Source: Acidobacteriota bacterium
Lineage (GTDB): Bacteria; Acidobacteriota; Terriglobia; Bryobacterales; Bryobacteraceae
Reading direction: 5' to 3'
Length of the DNA stretch: 41,807 bases
NCBI GenBank assembly: GCA_005808475.1
Contig: SYLY01000365.1
Location: 1 to 41,807 of the forward strand
Position numbers and translations under genes: made by a program. The stretch's first letter is position 1, and each line of letters begins with the position of its first letter. A model generated the notes under the pieces. It searched no databases and was not told the DNA's origin. It saw nothing but the letters and a program-made list of their open reading frames with translations. Positions 32,213 to 40,241 of this stretch are shown here, piece after piece.

Positions 32213-33424
32213 CTACGCGTCGCGGCGGCGGGCGGGGCTTCCGCTCCGGAAGACGAATAGCACCAGCAGCGCGATGCCGGCCGCTCCTGCCGCGGAACTG
32301 AGCCAGAAGCTGGTCCAGTCGCGCCGCTCGACGCCGTTCACCACCGTCGTGAAGCGATCCACGGCCCAACCCGAACTCAGCGATCCGATGAACATGCCGA
32401 TGCCGAAGGTGAGGAAGGTCAGCAGTCCCTGGGCGGTGTTGCGCAACGCCGGCGGCGCGGTCGAGTCGGTGTAGATCGAGCCGGTCAGGAAGAAGAACGT
32501 GTAGCAAATCCCGTGCAAAAGGATCGCGGCGTGAAACATCCACATTCCGGACCCGGCGTCGCCGAACGCGAGAAGTACGTAGCGCAGTGCCCACGCCGCC
32601 AAGCCCACGACGAGCACACTCTTGATGCTGAGTTTTCGATACACCCATGGCATCGCGAGCGTCATCGCGACTTCCGACGCCTGCCCCAGCGACATGATCC
32701 CCGCCGCGTTCTCCACGCCCACCGAATTCAGGTACGGGTTGGTGAACGAGTAGTAGAACGTCAGCGGGATGCAGGCGAGCACCGAGGCGGCGACGAACAC
32801 CAGATACGACCGGTCCTCGAGCATCACAAGCGCGTCCAATCCGAGAAGCGATCGCCAGCCCGTTCCGCCTCCACCGCCGGGCGGCGTGCGCGGCAACACC
32901 AGGCAGAACAGGCCCATCGCGAACGAGCATCCGGCGGCGATGAGGAACGGCGTGGATTCGGCTTCGATCCGCATCTGGCCCACCAGCACCGACACGGCGA
33001 TCCAGCCGAGCGGCGCGAAGATGCGGATCGGCGGGAACTGCGTCTTCGGATCCGTCATCTGCTTCATCGCCAGCGAATTGGTCAGCGGAACCACCGGGAA
33101 GTAGATCAGGCAGTAGAGGAGCATCAACGCGTAGACCTCGCCGAACCCCGATGCCCGGGGCACGAGCAGCAGCACGCCGCCTCCCGCCAAAAACAAAAAG
33201 CACAGAACGCGTTCGGTGGCGAAGTAGCGGTCCGCCACCAGACCCACGATCAGCGGCGAGATCATCGACGCGAGCGCGGTCGTCCCGAAGACCGCGCCCG
33301 CCTGCGTTCCGGTGAACTTCAGCGCTGTCGTCAAGTACGTTCCGATCGTCATGTACCAAGATCCCCAAATCGCGTACGTGAGGAACATCATCACGGCGAG
33401 CCGGGCGCCGGTGGAAAAGGACAT
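32213..33424 (-). CDS. MFS transporter, nucleoside:H+ symporter (NupG/XapB-like) family
   Basis: A 403-residue integral membrane protein with about 12 hydrophobic segments. The N-terminus (FLTYAIWGSWYMTIGTYL) and the first cytoplasmic loop (ISPLIVGLVADRYFATERVL) are typical of the nucleoside:H+ symporter branch of the major facilitator superfamily. Acidobacterial members next to sugar genes may carry other solutes, so the substrate is open. A -10-like TACACT lies 7 nt before the ATG, divergent from the PQQ-propeller gene across a 50-bp gap. Confidence 0.88.
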   Translation of the reverse strand: MSFSTGARLAVMMFLTYAIWGSWYMTIGTYLTTALKFTGTQAGAVFGTTALASMISPLIVGLVADRYFATERVLCFLFLAGGGVLLLVPRASGFGEVYALMLLYCLIYFPVVPLTNSLAMKQMTDPKTQFPPIRIFAPLGWIAVSVLVGQMRIEAESTPFLIAAGCSFAMGLFCLVLPRTPPGGGGGTGWRSLLGLDALVMLEDRSYLVFVAASVLACIPLTFYYSFTNPYLNSVGVENAAGIMSLGQASEVAMTLAMPWVYRKLSIKSVLVVGLAAWALRYVLLAFGDAGSGMWMFHAAILLHGICYTFFFLTGSIYTDSTAPPALRNTAQGLLTFLTFGIGMFIGSLSSGWAVDRFTTVVNGVERRDWTSFWLSSAAGAAGIALLVLFVFRSGSPARRRDA

Positions 33425-33431
33425 AGCCTGA

Positions 33432-33437
33432 AGTGTA
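33432..33437 (-). promoter_or_regulatory. -10 box of the MFS gene (leaderless)
   Basis: Minus-strand TACACT, 7 nt before the ATG at 33424, within a 50-bp divergent gap. Confidence 0.5.
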
Positions 33438-33462
33438 TTCGATCGCGCGTCGCGCCGCCGGC

Positions 33463-33468
33463 GACAAT
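33463..33468 (+). promoter_or_regulatory. -10 box of the PQQ-propeller gene (leaderless)
   Basis: GACAAT, 6 nt before the ATG at 33475. It supports that ATG over an in-frame one at 33433. Confidence 0.5.
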
Positions 33469-33474
33469 ATCACA

Positions 33475-34743
33475 ATGACGCTGAGAATCCGGTTCACGCT
33501 TTGCTTCGCGATCGCGGTGGTGGCCATCGGAGCCGATTGGCCTCAGTGGCGGGGTCCGGCGCGGGATGGAATCTCGCGGGAGACAGGTCTGCTCCAACAA
33601 TGGCCCGCCTCCGGACCGAAGCTGGTCTGGCGAGTCCAGGACGGCGGCGATGGATACGGAGCGGTGGCGGCTGCCGGCGGACGCGTCTACATGGTGAGCA
33701 ATCGGGGCCTCGAGGACGAGGTGGTGCAGGCGTTCTCGGTGGAAGACGGCAAGCGGCTCTGGTCGGCGCGGATCGGCAAGGTGGGGAATCCCGATCAGGC
33801 GCCCGCCTATCCTTCGGCGCGATCCACGCCCACGCTCGATGGCGACGCGGTGTACGTGTTCGGCTCGGACGGCGATCTGGCGTGTCTGGACGCGGCGTCC
33901 GGCAAGATCCGGTGGAACAGGAACGTTCGCGCTCAATTGAAGGGCGAGCCGGGCAAGTGGGCGTACGCGGAGTCGCCGATGGTGGATGGAGACGCCGTGG
34001 TCGTGTCGCCCGGCGGCCCGGAAGCCGGCTTGGCCGCGTTCCGCAAGCGCGACGGCGAACTCATCTGGAAGTCGGCGATCCCCGGGGGTGAGGCTGCCGG
34101 ATACGCGTCGGTGGTTCCGCTGGAGGCGGCGGGCCGCAAGCAGTACGTGCAGTTTCTCGCGAAGGGCGTGGTCGGCGTCGACGCGAAGTCCGGCCGCCTC
34201 TTGTGGCGCTACGACGACACGAGCAAGGGTCCGGCGAACATACCGACGGCGCTCGCGCACGGCGAGTTCGTGTACACCACGGCGCGGAGCATGGGCGCGG
34301 CGTCGCTGATCCGCGTGGAGCCGGCGGGGGAAGGCGCGTCGGCAAAGCAGATGTACTTCGAGCGCGGTCTTCCGAGCACCATCGGAGGAGCGGTCCTGTG
34401 GAAAGACGTTCTGTATGGAACGACGAGCGAAGGCCTGGTGGCCGCGGACTTCGCCACGGGCAAGGTCTTGTGGAAGGACGAGACGCTCGGCGCCGGATCG
34501 GTGCTGTACGCCGCCAACCGGCTCTACGTCCACTGCGAGGACGGCGACATCGCGCTCGTGGACGCCGCTCCGGACGCGTTCCGGCAAAGGGGACGATTCA
34601 CTCCGCCCGATCCGCCGAAGCATCCTCGCGGGGCGCGTGAGAAAGCATGGGCCTATCCGGTGGTGGCGGATGGAAGGCTCTATGTCCGCGACCTCGGGAC
34701 GTTGTGGTGTTACGACGTGCGCGCAACGCGCCGAGCCCGGTAG
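33475..34743 (+). CDS. PQQ-like beta-propeller protein, exported
   Basis: A 422-residue secreted propeller. The chosen start gives the signal peptide MTLRIRFTLCFAIAVVAIGA followed by DWPQWRGPARDG, the usual opening of this family. Repeated PQQ-type blades end in LW or IRW (KRLWSARIG, GKIRWNRN, GELIWKS, GRLLWRYD, GKVLWKDE). Such proteins are annotated as quinoproteins but often lack cofactor and act as scaffolds; I see no CXXCH heme site. The TonB-dependent receptor gene starts 15 bp after its stop, so the two are likely coexpressed. Confidence 0.88.
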   Translation: MTLRIRFTLCFAIAVVAIGADWPQWRGPARDGISRETGLLQQWPASGPKLVWRVQDGGDGYGAVAAAGGRVYMVSNRGLEDEVVQAFSVEDGKRLWSARIGKVGNPDQAPAYPSARSTPTLDGDAVYVFGSDGDLACLDAASGKIRWNRNVRAQLKGEPGKWAYAESPMVDGDAVVVSPGGPEAGLAAFRKRDGELIWKSAIPGGEAAGYASVVPLEAAGRKQYVQFLAKGVVGVDAKSGRLLWRYDDTSKGPANIPTALAHGEFVYTTARSMGAASLIRVEPAGEGASAKQMYFERGLPSTIGGAVLWKDVLYGTTSEGLVAADFATGKVLWKDETLGAGSVLYAANRLYVHCEDGDIALVDAAPDAFRQRGRFTPPDPPKHPRGAREKAWAYPVVADGRLYVRDLGTLWCYDVRATRRAR

Positions 34744-34758
34744 GCTGGACGGACAACC

Positions 34759-37700
34759 ATGAGGCTCGCGCCGTCCCTAGTCTTTCTCCTGGCCAGTGCG
34801 TTGGCCCAGGATCCACGTGGATTCGTCAGTGGAACCGTCGCCGATACCTCTGGCGCCGTGATTCCAAATGCGCATGTCGTCCTGAAGCATGTCCGAACCG
34901 GCGTCCACACGAGGGTCTCCACCAACGCCGAAGGCATCTACGAGGCCAACTACATGCCGACCGGCGAGTACACGCTCTCCACCGATTATCAAGGCTTCAA
35001 GTCCTTCTCGCGGTCCGGCGTCGAACTGCGCATCGGCGACCGGCTGCGCATCGACATCACGCTCGAACCCGGCGCCGCGGCTGAGAAGATTCAAGTCACC
35101 GCCGAGACGCCCGTGCTCGAAACGGCCAACGCCACGGTGGGCCAAGTGATCGATCAGAAGGTGCTGGCGAACATGCCGATCCGGTCCGGTTCCATCGCGT
35201 GGCTCTATTCGCTGGCTCCGGGAACGGCGCTGGCGTCGCTGCCCTACGACGGGCCGTGGAACATAGACCAATCGAGCGCCGTGCGCGTGGGCGGTTCGAA
35301 TCTGGGCGGCATCGACTACAACGTGGACGGCGTTTCGAACAATGCTTACGGGGGCCGCACCGCGTTCATTCCGCCGGCGGACATGGTGGAGGAAGTGCGC
35401 GTGGATACGTCGAGCTACGACGCCGCGGTCGGTCACACGTCGGGTGGCCAGATCAACGTCTCGATGAAATCGGGCGGCAACGATTTGCATGGCGCGCTCG
35501 GCTTCTCCGTTGCCAGCGGTCCGATGATGACGCGCAACTTCTTTACCAACGGATTCATCTTCAATCCCACCACCGGTCCCATCACGCCGCAAAAGATCAA
35601 GGAAAACACGCCGTTCACGCGCTGGCTCCGATATTCCGCGGCGGTGGGCGGACCCGTGTACATCCCCAAGCTTTATAACGGCCGCAATCGCACGTTCTGG
35701 ATGTTCGGATATCAGGCCCACAACCGGCTGCGAACGGTGGCCGGACCCACGACGGTCCCTACGGAAGCGATGCGCCGCGGCGACTTTTCCGCGTTGCTGC
35801 GCGCCGGATCCGCCTATCAGATCTACGATCCCTTCTCCACCGCGGCCGAAGGCGCGCGATTCCGCCGGCAGCCCGTGCCCGGCAACACGATCCCCGCCGC
35901 GCGCCTCTCTCGCGACGCGGAAAAGTTCTATCGATACTACCCGCAACCGAACGCGGCGGGCACGGTGGACTTCCTGAACAACTACATCCGCGCCCGGCCC
36001 GACAAGCAGGACCTCTATCAGCCGATCGTGCGCGTCGATCAGAATTGGAACGACCGCTGGCGCTCGTTCGGCCGCTACTCGCAGTCGATCTTCCACGGCA
36101 ACTTCGATCAATGGGTTCCCGGCAGCGATGTTCGCGGACGCTTGCGCCAGCGGCCGTACAAGGGCGTTGCGCTGGATACGGTGGGTGTGCTGAGTTCGAC
36201 GCTGACGCTCGACGTGCGGTACGGCTTCACGTGGTTCAGCGAAAAGCAGGCGTTCGTGAATCAGGGCTACAACCTATCCGAGTTCGGTTTCCCGGCGGGT
36301 CTGGTATCGTCGCTCGATCCGCGCGGCGTCACGTTTCCGCTGATCACGGTGAATGGAGGCATGCTCGCGCTGGGCAACGATGGAGGGTTCGATCAGCGCT
36401 ACTACACGCACTCGCTGTTGAGCGTGCTCAACTGGACGCGCGGCAAGCACAGCCTCCGCTTCGGATTCGATGGACGGCTGACCTACGACAACTCGACGAC
36501 GTATGGCAACGTGAGTCCGCAACTCGTGTACGGCGACACATACACGCGAGGGCCGCTCGACAACTCGCCTGCTTCTCCCGGAGTGGGGCAGAGCTTCGCG
36601 AGCCTTCTCTACGGCATCCCCACCGGCGGTGGCGTCGACATCAACGATTCGCGCGCCGAGGCGAGCCCGTTCCATTCGCTGTTCGCGCAGGACGACTGGC
36701 GGCTGTCGAGAACGTTCACCTTGAATCTGGGTCTTCGCTGGGAATACGAAGGTCCGGTGTTGGAACGATTCAACCGCAACTCCGGCGATTTCGATTTCGT
36801 CACGGCCAACCCGATCGAGGCGCAGGCCCGCGCCAATTACGCGCGAGCGCCGATTCCGGAGATCGCGGCGCCGAACTTTCGCGCGCTGGGCGGATTGCGC
36901 TTCGTGGGCCGCGATGGAACGCCGCGCCAACTGCGGCCCGCTTCCTACACCGGCTTCATGCCGCGGATCGGCCTCGCATGGAGCGTGACGCCCCGCACGG
37001 TGATTCGCGCCGGGTGGGGCCTGTACTATGGGCTGCTCGGCGCCGACTTCACCGACATTTCCCAGCCCGGATTCAACCGCCGAACGAACGTGGTCGCGTC
37101 GAACGACAACGGACTCACCTACGTGGCATCGTCGGCGAATCCATTCCCCGTTGGGGTCGACAGGCCGGAGGGCGCGTCGCAAGGGCTCGCCACGTTTCTG
37201 GGCCGGTCGCCGGGGTTTTTCGCCGCCGACGGCCGCCGTCCCTACACGAACCGGTGGAGCTACAACATCCAGTTCGAGCCCTTTTCGCGCAGCGTGATCG
37301 AAGTGGGCTACCAGGGTAATCGCGCCACCCGGCTCCGCGTGAACACCGATCTCAACCCGGTTCCGCGCCAGTACATGAGCACTTCTCCCGTGCGCGACAA
37401 CAGCACGATCAATTTCCTGACGGCGCAGGTGGCCAATCCCTTCCGCGGGATCGAGCAGTTCCGGGGCACTGCGTTCTTCGCGAACGCGAATACGTCCCGT
37501 TCGCAGTTGGTGCGCCCGTTGCCTCATTTCGGCGCGCTGACCACGGCGCTTCCGGCGGGTTCGGCCTGGTATCACGCCTTCACCGCGCGCTTCGAGCGGC
37601 GCTTCGCCAAGGGCTTCATGGTGCAGGCCAACTACACGTGGTCGAAGGCGATGGAAGCGGCGGACTACCTGAATCCCACCGATTCGATCCCCGCTCATCT

Positions 37701-38214
37701 GATCTCCGACATCGACCGCACGCAACGGCTCACGTTCGCCGGAATGTGGGAACTGCCGTTGTTCAAGAGCAATCGCTGGCTCGGCGGCTGGCAGATCCAG
37801 GCGCTATACCAGGGCCAATCGGGACCACCGCTCGGATTCGGCAACGTAATCTACTCGGGAACGTACGGCCAGTTGAACGTCGCGGCGCCGAACGTGCAGC
37901 AATGGTTCGCGACCGGCGGCTTCGAACGGCGCGCCAATTTTCAACTCGATCAGAACATCCGGACATTTCCCCTGCGTCTGGGCAATGTGCGGGGCGACGG
38001 CATCAACGTTTGGGACATGTCGGTGCAGAAGAACTTCCAGGTGATCGAGAAGCTGAAGGTTCAGTTGCGCGGCGAAGCGGAAGGCGCGACGAACACTCCG
38101 AACTTCAGCCCTCCGAACACCGCGCCGGCGAACACTCTGTTCGGCCAGGTGACCGGCACGCAGACAGGGCAGGAAGAGCGGCGCATCTTCGTGGGCCTGA
38201 AGCTGATCTTCTGA
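34759..38214 (+). CDS. TonB-dependent receptor, Oar-like, with carboxypeptidase-regulatory domain
   Basis: An 1151-residue outer-membrane protein. A signal peptide (1-16) is followed by a carboxypeptidase-D regulatory-like domain (about 18-110: VSGTVADTSGAVIPNAHVVL), a plug (about 115-240: ETPVLETANATVGQVID) and a large barrel ending in the aromatic C-terminus VGLKLIF. The layout is that of the Oar-type receptors abundant in Acidobacteriota. No SusD-like partner is present. A FG-GAP protein gene begins one base after its stop, so both are probably one transcript with the PQQ propeller. Its size and neighbours suit uptake or surface binding of a polysaccharide or peptide; this is inference. 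Confidence 0.93.
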   Translation: MRLAPSLVFLLASALAQDPRGFVSGTVADTSGAVIPNAHVVLKHVRTGVHTRVSTNAEGIYEANYMPTGEYTLSTDYQGFKSFSRSGVELRIGDRLRIDITLEPGAAAEKIQVTAETPVLETANATVGQVIDQKVLANMPIRSGSIAWLYSLAPGTALASLPYDGPWNIDQSSAVRVGGSNLGGIDYNVDGVSNNAYGGRTAFIPPADMVEEVRVDTSSYDAAVGHTSGGQINVSMKSGGNDLHGALGFSVASGPMMTRNFFTNGFIFNPTTGPITPQKIKENTPFTRWLRYSAAVGGPVYIPKLYNGRNRTFWMFGYQAHNRLRTVAGPTTVPTEAMRRGDFSALLRAGSAYQIYDPFSTAAEGARFRRQPVPGNTIPAARLSRDAEKFYRYYPQPNAAGTVDFLNNYIRARPDKQDLYQPIVRVDQNWNDRWRSFGRYSQSIFHGNFDQWVPGSDVRGRLRQRPYKGVALDTVGVLSSTLTLDVRYGFTWFSEKQAFVNQGYNLSEFGFPAGLVSSLDPRGVTFPLITVNGGMLALGNDGGFDQRYYTHSLLSVLNWTRGKHSLRFGFDGRLTYDNSTTYGNVSPQLVYGDTYTRGPLDNSPASPGVGQSFASLLYGIPTGGGVDINDSRAEASPFHSLFAQDDWRLSRTFTLNLGLRWEYEGPVLERFNRNSGDFDFVTANPIEAQARANYARAPIPEIAAPNFRALGGLRFVGRDGTPRQLRPASYTGFMPRIGLAWSVTPRTVIRAGWGLYYGLLGADFTDISQPGFNRRTNVVASNDNGLTYVASSANPFPVGVDRPEGASQGLATFLGRSPGFFAADGRRPYTNRWSYNIQFEPFSRSVIEVGYQGNRATRLRVNTDLNPVPRQYMSTSPVRDNSTINFLTAQVANPFRGIEQFRGTAFFANANTSRSQLVRPLPHFGALTTALPAGSAWYHAFTARFERRFAKGFMVQANYTWSKAMEAADYLNPTDSIPAHLISDIDRTQRLTFAGMWELPLFKSNRWLGGWQIQALYQGQSGPPLGFGNVIYSGTYGQLNVAAPNVQQWFATGGFERRANFQLDQNIRTFPLRLGNVRGDGINVWDMSVQKNFQVIEKLKVQLRGEAEGATNTPNFSPPNTAPANTLFGQVTGTQTGQEERRIFVGLKLIF

Positions 38215-38215
38215 C

Positions 38216-40210
38216 ATGCGCGCGATCCTGCTGCTGATCCCCGCCACGCTTGCCGCGGCGGAGCTGTTCCGCGACGATTTCTCGCGATTCCCGCCGGGCT
38301 GGCTGTCCAAGCCTATGGGGCTGCTGAACGGCGCGATCCAGGAGTATCACTACGTCGAGCACCGCGGCGTCCCCACGCATCCGTGGCGCAATCCGATCGC
38401 GCATCTCGACTCTTGGCTCGCCGGCGACGAGGAGGGCAAGCCTTACCTCGAACAGCACATGGTGAACGACATGCCCGGCCGCACGACGCCGCTGTTCGTG
38501 ACGGGCGACGAGGAATGGGCCGGCTACACGGTGGAGGCGTCGGTGAAGCCGCTTTCACTCGACGAACTGGCCGGCGTCGTTTTCCACTATCGAACGTCGC
38601 GCCACTATTACTTGTTCGCCCTGCGCGGCGGCAACGAAGCGGCGATCCTGGCGCGGCAGCCGTTGGAGCCAGAGTTCCGCAAGGCGGAATGGCGCACGGT
38701 GGCGGTGACGCGTTTTTCCTACGACACCAAGCGCTACCTGCGGCTCAGCGTTGAAACCGATGGCGACGCCATCCTGACCAAGATCGACGGGCAGCGCGCC
38801 ATAGAGATCCGCGACGCCGAGCTATTGAAAGGGCAGGCCGGCCTGATGGCCAACGTCCCCGCGCGGTTCCAGGACTTCCGCGTCACGGCGGGGGACGCCG
38901 CGATGCAGGGTATCCGCCGCCGGATCGACGCTCGCGAAGCCCTCGAACGCCGATTGCGCGCCGGCAATCCCGCGCCGAAGCTGCTGCGCAAGTTCGACAC
39001 GCCGGGATTCGGGGCGGGCCGCAACGTTCGTTTCGGCGACCTCGACGGCGACGGCCGCATCGACATGCTGATCGCGCAGAACATTCCGCGCGTTCGCGGA
39101 GACGCGTTCGACGCGATCAGTTGCCTGACGGCGGTGACGCTCGAGGGGAAGGTGCTGTGGCAGTCGGGCCGGCCAGATCCGCGCAACGGACTGCTGACCA
39201 ACGACACGCCATTCCAAATCCGCGACATCGATGGGGACGGCAAGAACGAGGTGGTGCTTGCGCGCGATTTCCAACTGCTGATCCTGGACGGCGCCACCGG
39301 CAAGATCCGGCGGCGCGCGTGGTTGCCGGAAGCCGCTCGCGACAACAAGGAGCGTCCCCACGAGTTGAACGGCGGCGACTCGATCGCCTTCGTGGGCGCG
39401 GACATTCTGGTGAAAGATCGATACCGCTGGTTCTGGGTGTTCGACAAGGATCTGCGGTTGAAGTGGACCGGCGAGGGGCAGACCGGCCACTATCCGTTCG
39501 TCACCGACATCGACCGCGATGGCCAGCCCGATTTCGTCATCGGCTATTCGCTGTGGAACGCCGCGGGCAAGCGCCTTTGGAGCAACGACAAGAAGCTGAA
39601 GGACCACGCCGACGGAATCTCGGTGGGCAGCTTCGGCGCCGATCCGGCCGCGCCGCCCCGCATCTACACGTGCTCGAGCGACGAGGGGTTTGTCGTCACG
39701 GCAGCCGATGGCGCCATCGTCAAGCAGGTGCGGCTCGGTCACGCGCAAACACAGAGCGTGGGCAAGTTTCGCCCGGACCTTGCCGGACTGCAGATCATGA
39801 TCGCCAACTTCTGGCGCAGTCCCGGCATTGTGACGCTGTTCGACGCGGATGCCAGCATCCTCGCCCAGCGCGAGATGACGCCGGGTTCCACGCACTTGCA
39901 TCCGGTGAATTGGCGCGGCGACGGGCAGGAATTCGCGCTGCTTTCCGGCAACGTTCGCGAGGGCGGCATGGTGGACGGCCAGTTGCGCCGCGTGGTGATG
40001 TTTCCCAATGACGGGCATCCCGATCTCGCCTACGCCGTGCTCGATGTGGCGGGCGACGCGCGAGACGAAGTGATCCTCTGGGACGAGAAGCGCGTCTGGA
40101 TCTACACGCAGGACCGCCCCTTCCCGGGCTCTCGCGTGTACAAGCCGGTTCGCAATCCCGGCTTCAACGACTCCAACTATCGCGCGCACGTATCGCTGCC
40201 GGGCCACTGA
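38216..40210 (+). CDS. Secreted FG-GAP/VCBS-repeat protein with concanavalin-like N-terminus
   Basis: A 664-residue exported protein, signal peptide about 1-15. Residues 18-225 look like a concanavalin-type (DUF1080-like) jelly-roll (FRDDFSRFPPGW). From about 255 on it has calcium-binding propeller repeats: DLDGDGRID, DIDGDGKNE, DIDRDGQPD and GDARDEVIL. The C-terminal stretch with SNYRAHVSLPGH resembles the end of rhamnogalacturonan-lyase (PL11)-like proteins; that link is tentative, though a GH105 gene in the window would suit pectin use. It starts one base after the TonB receptor stop, with no Shine-Dalgarno, so translation is probably coupled. Confidence 0.82.
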   Translation: MRAILLLIPATLAAAELFRDDFSRFPPGWLSKPMGLLNGAIQEYHYVEHRGVPTHPWRNPIAHLDSWLAGDEEGKPYLEQHMVNDMPGRTTPLFVTGDEEWAGYTVEASVKPLSLDELAGVVFHYRTSRHYYLFALRGGNEAAILARQPLEPEFRKAEWRTVAVTRFSYDTKRYLRLSVETDGDAILTKIDGQRAIEIRDAELLKGQAGLMANVPARFQDFRVTAGDAAMQGIRRRIDAREALERRLRAGNPAPKLLRKFDTPGFGAGRNVRFGDLDGDGRIDMLIAQNIPRVRGDAFDAISCLTAVTLEGKVLWQSGRPDPRNGLLTNDTPFQIRDIDGDGKNEVVLARDFQLLILDGATGKIRRRAWLPEAARDNKERPHELNGGDSIAFVGADILVKDRYRWFWVFDKDLRLKWTGEGQTGHYPFVTDIDRDGQPDFVIGYSLWNAAGKRLWSNDKKLKDHADGISVGSFGADPAAPPRIYTCSSDEGFVVTAADGAIVKQVRLGHAQTQSVGKFRPDLAGLQIMIANFWRSPGIVTLFDADASILAQREMTPGSTHLHPVNWRGDGQEFALLSGNVREGGMVDGQLRRVVMFPNDGHPDLAYAVLDVAGDARDEVILWDEKRVWIYTQDRPFPGSRVYKPVRNPGFNDSNYRAHVSLPGH

Positions 40211-40241
40211 TGTTTGCCATAATGATTTGTTGCTCTAAGCG

